The notes under the pieces are model-generated. The model searched no databases. It saw only the letters and a program-made list of their open reading frames with translations, and had not been told where the DNA came from. Below, in pieces: positions 1 to 9,614 of a stretch of 60,974 nucleotides of DNA (position 1 is the first letter of the stretch; every line of letters begins with the position of its first letter). The stretch is from the NCBI GenBank assembly GCA_013287745.1, contig JABDDF010000006.1, positions 1-60,974 of the forward strand, in the 5' to 3' direction. Source of the stretch: Gammaproteobacteria bacterium (lineage in GTDB: Bacteria > Pseudomonadota > Gammaproteobacteria > DSM-16500). The translations under genes and the position numbers were made by a program.

Positions 1-1
1 A

Positions 2-1012
2 AATATTTTAATTCTGCCAGAAGGACATACGCGTAATCTTTTTTATTGGGCCAACATTCACACCCTGCAAAAAATTCTCATGCAAGCGGGTTTTGATGTT
101 CGCTTTGCTAGTTTGAATGAGGAAATCAAAGATAGGCAGGCAATAGAATTAACATCAGGTGAATCTCTCACGCTAGAACCATTGCGCCGCGAGCAAGATC
201 AATTATTCGTTGACGGTTTTATACCCGATTTGATTTTATTGAATAATGATCTTTCGGAGGGCATTCCAGCTATTTTGCAGCAAGTAAAACAGCGTATTAT
301 TCCACCGGCTGAATTAGGTTGGAGTCAGCGCTTGAAGTCAGAACATTTTCAATATTATGCCAAGGTGGTGGATGAATTTGCTAAACACATTGAATTTGAT
401 CCTTGGTTAATTGCGCCTTTGTTTAAACATTGCGGCAAGATTGATTTTATGCAGCAAGATGGTTTGGAATGTTTGGTGGCCAATGCAGAAATATTGTTTG
501 ATGAAATCAGAAAAAAATATGCGGAATATAAAATTCCCTATCAACCTTTTTTGATCGTCAAGGCAGATGCAGGTACCTATGGTATGGCAGTGATGACAGT
601 GCGTAATGTCGAAGAATTAAAATCGATGAATCGTAAACAGCGTACACGCATGGCTAAAACCAAGGGCGGACAAGCGGTTAATCGTGTCATTATTCAAGAA
701 GGCGTTTACACTTTTGAAATCATGGGCGAGACACAGGCCGTTGCTGAACCGGTTGTTTATTTATGGGGATCATCAGTGATTGGTGGTTTTTATCGTGTAC
801 ACAAAGATCGCGGCGTTGATGAAAACTTAAATTCGCCAGGCATGGAATTTGAGCCTATTGCTTTTCCGCAACCCTGTAATCAACCCTGTGAAGAAGAACA
901 TGATAAGCCAGAAAAAAATACCTGTAAAAACCGCTTATATATTTATGGATTAATTGCACAATTGAGCATGTTAGCCGCTGCGCGCGAAGTGAAGGAATTA
1001 CATGACAATTAA
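2..1012 (+). CDS. gshA: glutamate--cysteine ligase, 5' end outside window
   Basis: Forms gamma-glutamylcysteine from glutamate and cysteine with ATP, the first step of glutathione synthesis in the cytosol. The open frame runs from the window edge (first full codon at base 2, reading NILILPEGHTRNLFYW) to the stop at 1010-1012, so the true start lies upstream. About 337 residues are visible. The sequence fits the proteobacterial GshA family (the type often annotated gshA_ferroox) rather than the E. coli type. The stretch LIVKADAGTYGMAVMTV around the middle looks like its conserved nucleotide-binding core. The gene overlaps gshB by 11 bp, so the two are translationally linked. The family assignment is by recognition of the sequence; no catalytic residues were verified individually. 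Confidence 0.88.
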   Translation, partial: NILILPEGHTRNLFYWANIHTLQKILMQAGFDVRFASLNEEIKDRQAIELTSGESLTLEPLRREQDQLFVDGFIPDLILLNNDLSEGIPAILQQVKQRIIPPAELGWSQRLKSEHFQYYAKVVDEFAKHIEFDPWLIAPLFKHCGKIDFMQQDGLECLVANAEILFDEIRKKYAEYKIPYQPFLIVKADAGTYGMAVMTVRNVEELKSMNRKQRTRMAKTKGGQAVNRVIIQEGVYTFEIMGETQAVAEPVVYLWGSSVIGGFYRVHKDRGVDENLNSPGMEFEPIAFPQPCNQPCEEEHDKPEKNTCKNRLYIYGLIAQLSMLAAAREVKELHDN

Positions 1013-1946
1013 ATTGGGTGTGGTGATGGATCCGATTGGATCTATTAATTATAAAAAAGATAGTACACTCGCTATGTTGTGGGAGGCAAAGGCGCGTGGC
1101 TGGCCAATTTATTATTTTGAAGCAGCGCATTTGTTTCTGCAAAATGGCGAAGTGCGTGGTCGTGGTCATCTTCTCGATGTTTTTCATGATGCGCAAAAAT
1201 GGTATGAATTTGGCGAGCAAATAACAATACCACTTGCTGAGCTTGATGTTATTTTAATGCGCAAGGATCCACCTTTCAATGAAAGCTATATTTATACCAC
1301 GCATTTGCTAGCGCATGCGGAACGCCATGGCAGCTTGGTTGTGAATCGCACACAAGCCCTGCGTGATTATAATGAAAAATTATTTGCGACTTATTTTCCC
1401 CAATGTATGCCGCCTAGCTTGGTTACGTCATCTCTCGAAAAAATAAATGAATTTTGGGAAGAGCATGGCGATATCGTTTGTAAACCCTTGGATGGGATGG
1501 GCGGTGATTCTGTTTATCGTTTGCAAAAAGGTGATGTCAATGCGCGCATGATTTTTAATTCATTAATCGGTGATGATGCGCGCTATATTATGTTGCAGCG
1601 TTATATTCCTGCCATTACAAAAGGTGATAAACGTATCTTAATGATCAATGGCGAACCTGTATCCTATGCATTGGCGCGCATACCGCAGGGTGATGATTGG
1701 CGCGGTAATTTAGCAGCGGGTGCCAAGGGAAAAGCGCAGGCCTTGTCGGAACGTGATCAGTGGATTTGTGCGCAAGTAGGGCCCGTATTACGCGAACAGG
1801 GTATCTATTTTGCAGGTTTAGATGTGATAGGTGATTACCTGACAGAAATTAATATTACCAGTCCAACTTGTATTCGTGAGTTGGATAAGGCAATGCAGGT
1901 GAATATCAGTGCGATGTTGATGGATTGTGTAGAAGAAAAATTGTAA
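1002..1946 (+). CDS. gshB: glutathione synthetase
   Basis: Joins glycine to gamma-glutamylcysteine with ATP to complete glutathione. At 314 residues it has the normal length for bacterial GshB. The N-terminal domain contains the family pattern GVVMDPIGSINYKKDSTLAM and DVILMRKDPPFNESYI. The ATP-grasp part contains VCKPLDGMGGDSVYRL and near the end LDVIGDYLTEINITSPTCIRE, with metal-binding Glu/Asn residues. The ATG lies inside the last codons of gshA. The stop is followed directly by a palindromic repeat that separates it from the convergent TPR gene. Confidence 0.96.
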   Translation: MTIKLGVVMDPIGSINYKKDSTLAMLWEAKARGWPIYYFEAAHLFLQNGEVRGRGHLLDVFHDAQKWYEFGEQITIPLAELDVILMRKDPPFNESYIYTTHLLAHAERHGSLVVNRTQALRDYNEKLFATYFPQCMPPSLVTSSLEKINEFWEEHGDIVCKPLDGMGGDSVYRLQKGDVNARMIFNSLIGDDARYIMLQRYIPAITKGDKRILMINGEPVSYALARIPQGDDWRGNLAAGAKGKAQALSERDQWICAQVGPVLREQGIYFAGLDVIGDYLTEINITSPTCIRELDKAMQVNISAMLMDCVEEKL

Positions 1947-1972
1947 GAGCTCAGACAGGGGTATTTTTCACG

Positions 1973-2070
1973 GAGGCGTTCGTTGTTGCTGCGGCGTTCG
2001 TTGTTGTGGAGGCGTTCGTCGTAAAAAACACTCCTCGCAACGACGAACGCCTCCGCAACGACGGACGCCT
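1973..2070. repeat. family A palindromic 18-bp-unit repeat, copy 1
   Basis: Left half carries tandem units close to GGCGTTCGTTGTTGCNG, right half carries the same unit in reverse complement (CAACGACGAACGCCTCCG). The halves are joined by a core reading GTCGTAAAAAACACTCCTCG. The same core and unit recur at 43756-43998 and 56443-56573. It sits between the convergent gshB and the TPR gene. The 18-bp period keeps reading frames open, which creates false ORFs. Confidence 0.9.
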
Positions 2071-2086
2071 GTGTACCTATCACTTA

Positions 2087-3655
2087 TCACCTTATCCTAT
2101 TTTTCACTGCCACCTCAGCCAAGTCCAAAGCAGTCATCATTTTCAAATCAGCGCATTCAAGAACAGGATGTCTGGATTTCACAACCCGCCGACTAAAAAT
2201 TGAATTGTCTGCCAAATCCAAAGCTGCACGTGTTGTCTTAGGAAGTTTTTCGGGACTATAAGAGTGATCGCGGAAAAAAGAACGATAGGGCGAAGAAGAC
2301 AGTTTCCTTTCTTCTTCAGCTACTTCTTGCGGAGACAGAGGAGCTTCAGGCGCATTTTGTTTGATGCCCTCATCTAATTTGCTGAGTGTTGCTGCATTCG
2401 TATTGGTTTGCTGATGCGTATAGTAGGCAAGTTGTAAGCTATTGAGCATTATATTTTGCTTGATTTGTTCAATCTCAAAAAATAATTGATTATGTCCTTC
2501 GAAAGTGGCATAGCAATAATAAATATATTGGTTGGCAGATCCAAGGTCATTCAAAGTGAATGAATATCGAATGAGTTCCAAATAAGCTTCTGCACAGTAG
2601 GGAAATTTATTTACTAGTTGAACTAAGTTATTGAAGGCAGTTGCAATATCATTGTTTTCGTAGAGATCATGTGCTTTTAGCAAATGTAATTTAGTACAAG
2701 CAGGAAATTTTTGAAGTGCTTCTTCTAAACTGTCATGAAACTGACTAGGACGGGTCTTACGTAGGTAGTTGCAGTAATAATAACTTGCATCGGCATAGTG
2801 AGGAAATGTATTTTGTAGGCATTGATAATAATATTCCGCATTTATATCATCGCCGCAGGCTTCAAAAGATTGGGCTATACCAAGTAATATTTGCTTATTG
2901 TTCTGCCAGGTCGGATTAGTTTGATATACCTCGATAGCTTCATGATTGTGCCCCATTTTTTGATAGCAATCGCCAAGGCCTACAGCATAATAAGCCGGTG
3001 TTTTATCATCGATATTTTTTTTACGGATGAATTGCATTCTAATCAAACCATATACGAAGATTGCAGTCTGAAAATCACCTAATGCCTTATGTGTAAATGC
3101 AAGGCTTGATAAAGCTTGGATATCATTGCGGAACAGTTGAAAAACAAATTGATAGTCAGCAAGGGCATGTCTGCTTAAGCCCATTTCATGAAAAATATAG
3201 GCCCTGCATAATAAAATTTTTTTTCTTTCCTCATCGTTTTTTGGAAGGGCATTAGCTAGTGTGTCTAGGGCCATTTTGTATTTATGCATTTCCATATAGC
3301 AGCGTGATAAGCTCAACACGAGGTTTATATTGCTCATCTGCGGATGTGATTTATGGTGCTTTATCAGGGCTTGGTTATACTTAGCCAAAGCAAGGTCATA
3401 TTCACCTAATGCTTGATAACATCGAGCAGCGCAAATTAAACTGCTGATAGTGGAGTTCTTCATCTTAGACAAATAAGACAAAGCTGTATGAACTTGATGG
3501 GTTTCTAACAAACAGCGTGCATTTGCATCAAACCAAACGTCATTTCTTAACTCTGAAGGAATAGCATCCAGTTTTTCTTGTGCTACTTTGTACTGTTTAT
3601 GATGAATCTCGTTCCATATTGTTCTGAAGTTGTTTAGTGGATTTGTTCTTTGCAT
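2087..3655 (-). CDS. tetratricopeptide-repeat protein, unknown role
   Basis: Encodes 522 residues, mostly tandem TPR-like helix pairs. The pattern ALGEYDLALAKYNQAL, MHKYKMALDTLANALP, MGLSRHALADYQFVFQL, ALGDFQTAIFVYGLI, MGHNHEAIEVYQ is clear from about residue 60 to 260, and weaker units continue to about 400. The last 120 residues are non-TPR, polar and proline-containing. There is no signal peptide or membrane segment, so it should be cytosolic or secreted without cleavage. The ATG at 3655 has a Shine-Dalgarno AAGGG upstream. It stands alone on the minus strand between gshB and dprA. TPR proteins are adaptors for protein contacts; in Legionellales some are Dot/Icm substrates, but nothing in the sequence proves that here. 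Confidence 0.8.
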   Translation of the reverse strand: MQRTNPLNNFRTIWNEIHHKQYKVAQEKLDAIPSELRNDVWFDANARCLLETHQVHTALSYLSKMKNSTISSLICAARCYQALGEYDLALAKYNQALIKHHKSHPQMSNINLVLSLSRCYMEMHKYKMALDTLANALPKNDEERKKILLCRAYIFHEMGLSRHALADYQFVFQLFRNDIQALSSLAFTHKALGDFQTAIFVYGLIRMQFIRKKNIDDKTPAYYAVGLGDCYQKMGHNHEAIEVYQTNPTWQNNKQILLGIAQSFEACGDDINAEYYYQCLQNTFPHYADASYYYCNYLRKTRPSQFHDSLEEALQKFPACTKLHLLKAHDLYENNDIATAFNNLVQLVNKFPYCAEAYLELIRYSFTLNDLGSANQYIYYCYATFEGHNQLFFEIEQIKQNIMLNSLQLAYYTHQQTNTNAATLSKLDEGIKQNAPEAPLSPQEVAEEERKLSSSPYRSFFRDHSYSPEKLPKTTRAALDLADNSIFSRRVVKSRHPVLECADLKMMTALDLAEVAVKNRIR

Positions 3656-3690
3656 GAACTACCCTTATGTGTCAAAAAATCGAGAAAAAG

Positions 3691-3836
3691 TAGGGTCTGT
3701 TTACAATTCGCTAGGCTGAGATGTTTTTAGTTGTTTTTTGAGAACCGTAGCGCAGCATACACAGAAGTATGTGAGCAAGGGATCGCAAAAAAACAGCTAA
3801 AAACATCCAGCATAGTAGAATTGTAAACGGACCCTA
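3691..3836. repeat. imperfect inverted repeat in the TPR/dprA divergent gap
   Basis: Arms of about 50 bp: the left end reads TAGGGTCTGTTTACAATTC and the right end is its complement with one mismatch, followed inward by GATGTTTTTAG and TGTTTTTT on both arms. The whole 240-bp gap between the TPR gene and dprA is mostly this element. A single half-end resembling it lies at 20417-20435. Confidence 0.85.
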
Positions 3837-3895
3837 GTTTATCCATCTAATTAGTAAATGCAAGTTACAAGCTTGCAAGTTGATAGGAGTCTTTC

Positions 3896-4996
3896 ATGAA
3901 TACAAATCACTTAGCCTATTGGCTCGCAGCCCTGCACTTGCCAGGTATTGGGCCGCGGCGTTTTCTACGCTGGCTTAGTCATTTTGCCGATATTCAAGCC
4001 TTGTTTGCGGCAAGCGAAACAGAATGGCGCAGTATAAATTTATCAGATAGAGAAATTGCAGCCCTGCTTTCGCCAAATTGGGCCGCGGTCGAAAAAGAAT
4101 TAGTCTGGCTTAAAGATAGCAATCATGCCATCGTCTGTTTTAGCGATGCAGCCTATCCTCTGCTCCTCAAGGAAATTCCTGACCCGCCGCTCGTTTTATA
4201 TGTCAAAGGCAATCTCGCAGCCCTATCATCAGCTCAATTAGCAATCGTTGGCTCACGTCATGCAACGATATCAGGCTTGCAGCATGCTCGGAAATTTGCT
4301 TCAAGTTTGGCAGAAGCAGGTTTAGTGATTACCAGCGGTCTTGCTTTGGGAATTGATAGTGCGAGTCATCAAGGTGCGCTGGCCGTTAAAGGCACAACAC
4401 TGGCTGTCTGCGGTACGGGTTTGCAGCATATTTATCCCCGTCGAAATAAAACACTTTCTGAAGAAATCATCTCGCAAGGCGGTGCCCTCATCTCAGAATT
4501 TCCTTTAGCGACAGGGCCTCTAGCCACACATTTTCCACGCCGCAATCGCATTATTAGCGGCCTTAGTTTGGGGGTATTTGTGGTGGAAGCCGCTTTAAAA
4601 AGCGGCTCACTCATTACTGCGCAGCATGCCTTGGAACAGGGGCGGGAAGTATTTGCCCTGCCAGGCCCGATTCATCAAGCGCTTTCACGCGGCTGTCATC
4701 ATCTGATTCGCCAAGGTGCCACTCTAGTCGAAAAAGCAGAAGATATCATAGATGAATTATCGCTTTGTTCTAGCTGGCGGCCAAAGTTGGCATTGCCAGC
4801 AATAGCAGCTGCAAATACCATGCTGGACGCAGCTCATCGACTAGTCCTTGAGCAAATTAGCCATGAAATGACAATTTTGGATGTGATACACTGTCGTAGT
4901 GGATTGACTGCAAGCGAACTTTCCTCCATCCTTTTAACATTAGAACTACGCGGATATATTCAATCAGTTTCAGGCGGCTATGTCCGTATTGTGTAG
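3896..4996 (+). CDS. dprA: DNA processing protein DprA (Smf)
   Basis: DprA loads RecA onto incoming single-stranded DNA during natural transformation. The 366-residue protein has the N-terminal helical (SAM-like) region, the Rossmann-like core with IVGSRHATISG, ITSGLALGIDSASHQGAL and FPRRNRIISGLS, and a C-terminal winged-helix (DML1-like) domain from about residue 305 ending GYIQSVSGGYVRIV. The ATG has AGGAG upstream (GATAGGAGTCTTTC). It is followed by smg and topA, the usual neighbours in gammaproteobacteria. Together with comF at 23 kb it suggests that the competence uptake pathway may be retained. Confidence 0.96.
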   Translation: MNTNHLAYWLAALHLPGIGPRRFLRWLSHFADIQALFAASETEWRSINLSDREIAALLSPNWAAVEKELVWLKDSNHAIVCFSDAAYPLLLKEIPDPPLVLYVKGNLAALSSAQLAIVGSRHATISGLQHARKFASSLAEAGLVITSGLALGIDSASHQGALAVKGTTLAVCGTGLQHIYPRRNKTLSEEIISQGGALISEFPLATGPLATHFPRRNRIISGLSLGVFVVEAALKSGSLITAQHALEQGREVFALPGPIHQALSRGCHHLIRQGATLVEKAEDIIDELSLCSSWRPKLALPAIAAANTMLDAAHRLVLEQISHEMTILDVIHCRSGLTASELSSILLTLELRGYIQSVSGGYVRIV

Positions 4997-5026
4997 AATT
5001 TAACTAAATAGGTAAGTTATCGCACT

Positions 5027-5497
5027 ATGTTTAAAATATTAATGTACCTTTTTGAAAATTATATGGATGGCAGCGTTGCCTTAAACGCAGACCAAGATAC
5101 CATCATTGGTGAATTAGAAATGGCGGGCTTTAACCGCGGTGAAATTGGTATGGCTTTTGATTGGCTGGATGGTTTGAATCGTGTTCAGGAAAGTGTACAA
5201 GCCAGTCCCGCTTTGATGACCCAGTACGCCTTGCGTCATTATACCAGCGAGGAACAAGTGAAGCTGGGTTTGGAAGGAATAGGCTTTTTATTGTACTTGC
5301 AGCAATTGAGTATTTTAGATTCCATGACCCGGGAAATCGTCATTGATAGGTTGATGGCGCTCGACCATCGTGATATCGATTTAGGTGGTATTAAATGGGT
5401 CGTGCTTATCGCTTTATTTAACCAACCTGATAAAAAATCAGCACTTTCTCTTTTGCAAGACATGATATTATCGGAAGCCTTTGATGTTTTGCATTAA
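5027..5497 (+). CDS. smg: Smg family protein (DUF494)
   Basis: A 156-residue helical protein of the Smg/DUF494 family. It opens MFKILMYLFENYMDGS and contains LEMAGFNRGEIGMAFDWLDGL, both typical of the family. The biochemical function is not established. It starts 30 bp after dprA and ends 55 bp before topA, the conserved dprA-smg-topA order. No signal peptide or membrane helix is present. Confidence 0.93.
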   Translation: MFKILMYLFENYMDGSVALNADQDTIIGELEMAGFNRGEIGMAFDWLDGLNRVQESVQASPALMTQYALRHYTSEEQVKLGLEGIGFLLYLQQLSILDSMTREIVIDRLMALDHRDIDLGGIKWVVLIALFNQPDKKSALSLLQDMILSEAFDVLH

Positions 5498-5552
5498 TCA
5501 TGTATTGTCAATTTAGGTTATAGCCCATTATCTTATAGGACGTCGTATCACC

Positions 5553-7841
5553 ATGACTCACAACCTTGTCATTGTCGAATCACCTGCCAAGGCAAAAACC
5601 ATCAAGAAATACTTGGGGAATGATTTTCAAATTCTAGCATCCTATGGTCACGTACGTGATTTGCGTCCTAAGGAAGGAGCAGTCAATCCTGACAAAGATT
5701 TCGCCATGCGCTATGAATTGATAGAAAAAAATGAAAAACATGTCGCAGCCATTGTGGCAGCCATGAAAAAGGCAGATGCCTTATATCTCGCAACTGACCC
5801 TGATCGAGAAGGGGAAGCCATTTCCTGGCATATTTATACTATTTTAAAAGAGAAAAAAGCGCTGGCAAAAAAGCCGGTGCATCGTATCGTATTTCATGAA
5901 ATCACTAAAACAGCGATCCAAGCCGCAGTCAAACATCCGCGTGAAATTTCCATGGATTTGGTGAATGCACAGCAAGCGCGTCGTGCCTTGGATTATCTGG
6001 TCGGGTTTAATTTATCCCCCTTATTATGGAAAAAAATTCGTTATGGCTTATCTGCTGGGCGCGTGCAAAGTCCCGCTTTACGAATGATTGTCGAACGTGA
6101 AGAAGAGATTGAAAAATTTGTTTCGCAAGAATATTGGGATTTGGAAGCTGCTTTATCGGCACAAGAAAAAGCATTTACAGCAAAATTACATATTTACAAC
6201 GGCGAAAAATTAGAACAATTCTCTATCACGAATGAGAAGCGTGCTGAAGAAATTAAAGCGGATGTCGTGAAGCTTGCCAAGGGCAAGCTGCGTGTGGTTA
6301 AAGTAGAAAAGAAGCAGCGCAAGCGTAATCCCGCTGCGCCTTTTATTACTTCAACTTTGCAACAAGAAGCCGCGCGCAAATTAGGTTTCCCCGTGCAACG
6401 TACCATGCGTATTGCGCAGCAATTATATGAAGGCATTGAATTAGATTCGGGTTCAATTGGTTTAATCACTTATATGCGTACTGACTCTGTCAATCTTGCT
6501 CAAGATGCCGTGACAGAAATTCGCAGTTTGATTGCTGAACGATATGGAAAAGAAAATGTACCCGATGAAGTGAGAGTCTATAAGACAAAATCCAAGAATG
6601 CACAAGAAGCGCATGAAGCTATTCGTCCTACTTCTGCGGTTTACACACCAGAATCGATCAAGTCATTTTTATCGCCAGAACAATACAAACTCTATGATTT
6701 AATTTGGAAGCGTACCGTTGCTTCGCAAATGATTTCAGCCACGATTAATACGCTAACCATTGATATGGAAGCAGGCAATCCCAAGCATCAATTTCATGCC
6801 ACGGGATCTTCCGTTGTTGATCCTGGTTTTATGCGTGTTTATCAAGAAGGTGTTGATGATAAGCCAGAAGAATTAAATGATGAAGCCTTGTTGCCGCATT
6901 TTGCAGAAGGTGATGAAGTCAACTTGAATGATGTCACTTGTCATCAACATTTTACTGAACCGCCGCCACGCTATTCTGAAGCAAGTTTAATTAAAGTATT
7001 AGAAGATCATGGCATTGGTCGCCCCTCAACTTATGCTTCCATTGTTTCTACCTTGCAAACACGTGAATATGTCTTGCTTGAAAATAAACGTTTCTATCCA
7101 ACGGATATTGGCCGTGTTGTTAATAAATTTTTGACGCAATATTTTGCACGCTATGTAGATTACGATTTCACCGCTAAATTAGAAGATGAATTAGACGATA
7201 TTGCGCGCGGCGAAAAAGAATGGATACCCTTGTTGGAAATTTTTTGGGATCCCTTTAAACAACAGGTTGACACTATTGGCGAAACGGTAAAGCGCAAAGA
7301 TGTCACCCAGGAATTAATTAATGAAGCCTGTCCTTTATGCGGCAAACCTTTATCAATTCGCTTAGGTAAACGCGATAGATTTATTGGCTGCACGGGTTAT
7401 CCTGATTGTAGTTATACGCGCGCAGTTGTAGAACAAAAGGAAGAAGCTTCACAAGAGGCGGATTTAGTTGAGGGCAGGGATTGTCCCGATTGCGGCAGTG
7501 CATTAAAAATTAAACATGGCCGCTATGGTAAATTCATTGGCTGTTCTGCCTACCCTAAATGCAAGCATATTGAATCTCTTAATAAGCCTGCAGATACAGG
7601 CGTAGAATGTCCTGAATGCAAACAAGGTAGAGTCGTGAAACGTCAATCAAGACGAGGCAAGGTATTTTTCTCTTGTTCACGCTATCCCGATTGTAAATAT
7701 GCGCTTTGGAATGAACCGATCAATCAAACTTGCCCTAAATGCGCATGGCCGATTTTAACTATCAAAAAAACAAAGAAACGCGGTACGGAATGGGTTTGTC
7801 CGCGGCAAACATGCGGTTATGTTAAACAGGTAGAAGAGTAA
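5553..7841 (+). CDS. topA: DNA topoisomerase I
   Basis: Relaxes negative supercoils by a type IA strand-passage reaction. The 762-residue protein begins with the TOPRIM domain (IVESPAKAKTIKKYLG; acidic triad in ATDPDREGE, residues 80-88). The catalytic tyrosine is residue 307 in the motif ITYMRTDS. After the core, four C-terminal zinc ribbons follow, each with paired cysteines (CPLCG, CPDCG, CPECK, CPKC); the third and fourth are less regular. Length is somewhat below the E. coli enzyme. It lies between smg and argS, with only 9 bp to argS, so co-transcription is likely. Confidence 0.97.
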   Translation: MTHNLVIVESPAKAKTIKKYLGNDFQILASYGHVRDLRPKEGAVNPDKDFAMRYELIEKNEKHVAAIVAAMKKADALYLATDPDREGEAISWHIYTILKEKKALAKKPVHRIVFHEITKTAIQAAVKHPREISMDLVNAQQARRALDYLVGFNLSPLLWKKIRYGLSAGRVQSPALRMIVEREEEIEKFVSQEYWDLEAALSAQEKAFTAKLHIYNGEKLEQFSITNEKRAEEIKADVVKLAKGKLRVVKVEKKQRKRNPAAPFITSTLQQEAARKLGFPVQRTMRIAQQLYEGIELDSGSIGLITYMRTDSVNLAQDAVTEIRSLIAERYGKENVPDEVRVYKTKSKNAQEAHEAIRPTSAVYTPESIKSFLSPEQYKLYDLIWKRTVASQMISATINTLTIDMEAGNPKHQFHATGSSVVDPGFMRVYQEGVDDKPEELNDEALLPHFAEGDEVNLNDVTCHQHFTEPPPRYSEASLIKVLEDHGIGRPSTYASIVSTLQTREYVLLENKRFYPTDIGRVVNKFLTQYFARYVDYDFTAKLEDELDDIARGEKEWIPLLEIFWDPFKQQVDTIGETVKRKDVTQELINEACPLCGKPLSIRLGKRDRFIGCTGYPDCSYTRAVVEQKEEASQEADLVEGRDCPDCGSALKIKHGRYGKFIGCSAYPKCKHIESLNKPADTGVECPECKQGRVVKRQSRRGKVFFSCSRYPDCKYALWNEPINQTCPKCAWPILTIKKTKKRGTEWVCPRQTCGYVKQVEE

Positions 7842-7850
7842 TCTCATCCC

Positions 7851-9605
7851 ATGAAGCAACATATCGAACACCTCATTCACATGGCATTAACGCAATTACT
7901 TGAATCAGGCGAATTACTTGCTATTCCTGCTTTTGTGCAAATTGATCCCGTTAAAGATAAGCAGCATGGTGATTTTTCTTCTAATATTGCCATGGTCTTG
8001 GCCAAGCAATTGCAAAAAAAACCGCGTGATATTGCTGAATCTATCATTCAACATTTACCCGCCTCTCCCTATGTTAAAAAAGTAGAAGCAGCAGGCCCTG
8101 GTTTTATTAATTTCTTTTTAACAGCAGAAGCCTTGGGTGACGTAATTAAAACTATTGTGACGCAAAAAGAAAATTATGGGCGCTGCAAAATAGGCAGAAA
8201 TAAACGTGTCTTGCTAGAGTTTTTATCTTCTAATCCGACGGGTCCCTTGCATGTGGGCCATGGGCGGCATGCTGCCTTTGGCGCTGTGATTTGTAACTTG
8301 CTTGATACAGTCGGCTTTGATGTTTATCGCGAATATTATCTCAATGATGCTGGCCGTCAGGTTGATATTTTAGCCGTGAGTATTTGGCTGCGCTATCTTA
8401 GTCTCCTTGATGAAAAGATTGATTTTCCAGCGAATGCCTATCGCGGTGATTATATCATTGATATTGCTAAAATCTTACATGAGCAGCATGGCACATTTTT
8501 TTATGCGGGAGCAGCGCAAATTTTTCAAGATTTACCGCCCGATGAAGCGCAAGGGGGTGATAAGGAAATTTATATTGATGCAGTTATTACGCGTGCCAAG
8601 CAAATATTGGGCGAACGCTATCAACTCATTTTTGATATGGGTGTAGAATCGATTACGGCTGATATGCAAAATGATCTCAGTGAATTTTCCGTGATCTATG
8701 ATAATTGGTTTTCTGAAAAAGACTTTGTTTCTAGTGAGGCGGTTAAGCAATTTTTGCAGCGCTTGGAACAAGGCGGACATACTTATACTCGTGATCATGC
8801 GCTATGGTTTCGCGCCACCGATTTTGGTGATGAAAAAGATCGAGTGCTCATCCGTTCAAATGGTTCGCATACTTATTTTTTAAATGATGCGGCTTATCAT
8901 TTGAATAAATTTGATCGCGGCTTTGATCTTGCCATTGATATTTTCGGTGCAGATCATCATGGTTATCTCGCTCGCATGAAGGCAGCGATGCAAGCCTGCG
9001 GTATCAATCCAGAACGCTTAATTAATTTATTAGTGCAATTTGTCAGTCTTTATCGCGGCGGTGTACCGGTGTCAATGTCCACACGCGGCGGTAGTTTTGT
9101 TACTTTGCGTGAATTGCGTGATGAAGTTGGTAATGATGCGGCACGATATTTCTATGTCATGCGAAAATGCGAACAGCCCATGGATTTCGATTTAGAATTA
9201 GCAAAAGCGCAATCCAATGAGAATCCTGTTTACTATGTGCAATATGCTTATGCGCGTATTGCTAGCGTTTTTAAGCAATTAGCCGAACGCAATTTATCTT
9301 TGGATGAGGCAGAGGGTTTGGCCCATATTGATTTGTTGACGGAAAATCATGAACGCGTATTACTCAATACAATGGCGCGATATCCTGATATGATTGTCAA
9401 TGCAGCATTGAATTACGAACCGCATCAATTGACGAATTACTTGCGTGATTTGGCTGCTGATTTTCATGCTTATTATAATTCACATCAATTTATTGTGGAT
9501 GATCAAGCATTAAGAAACGCGCGTTTAGTGTTAGTAATGGCAGTACGGCAAACATTATTAAATGGATTTAACTTACTAGGCATTCATGCGCCAGATAGTA
9601 TGTAA
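7851..9605 (+). CDS. argS: arginyl-tRNA synthetase
   Basis: Charges tRNA-Arg. At 584 residues it has full class I ArgRS length. Visible marks are the N-terminal Add1 domain, the HIGH-type motif in SSNPTGPLHVGHGR, the DYLN-type segment YREYYLNDAGRQV, and VSMSTRGGSFVTLRELRDEVG, where the canonical KMSKS is replaced by MSTR, as in many ArgRS enzymes. The C-terminal anticodon-binding helices end with LLNGFNLLGIHAPDSM. The start lies 9 bp after topA. It is followed 9 bp later by the SPOR-domain gene, a common argS neighbour. Confidence 0.97.
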   Translation: MKQHIEHLIHMALTQLLESGELLAIPAFVQIDPVKDKQHGDFSSNIAMVLAKQLQKKPRDIAESIIQHLPASPYVKKVEAAGPGFINFFLTAEALGDVIKTIVTQKENYGRCKIGRNKRVLLEFLSSNPTGPLHVGHGRHAAFGAVICNLLDTVGFDVYREYYLNDAGRQVDILAVSIWLRYLSLLDEKIDFPANAYRGDYIIDIAKILHEQHGTFFYAGAAQIFQDLPPDEAQGGDKEIYIDAVITRAKQILGERYQLIFDMGVESITADMQNDLSEFSVIYDNWFSEKDFVSSEAVKQFLQRLEQGGHTYTRDHALWFRATDFGDEKDRVLIRSNGSHTYFLNDAAYHLNKFDRGFDLAIDIFGADHHGYLARMKAAMQACGINPERLINLLVQFVSLYRGGVPVSMSTRGGSFVTLRELRDEVGNDAARYFYVMRKCEQPMDFDLELAKAQSNENPVYYVQYAYARIASVFKQLAERNLSLDEAEGLAHIDLLTENHERVLLNTMARYPDMIVNAALNYEPHQLTNYLRDLAADFHAYYNSHQFIVDDQALRNARLVLVMAVRQTLLNGFNLLGIHAPDSM

Positions 9606-9614
9606 GGTACTGTA

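Noticed and set aside
1925-2203. ORFs in the family A repeat reading FVV and RND repeats
   Set aside because: The 18-bp period keeps frames open on both strands; no start signal or protein-like composition.
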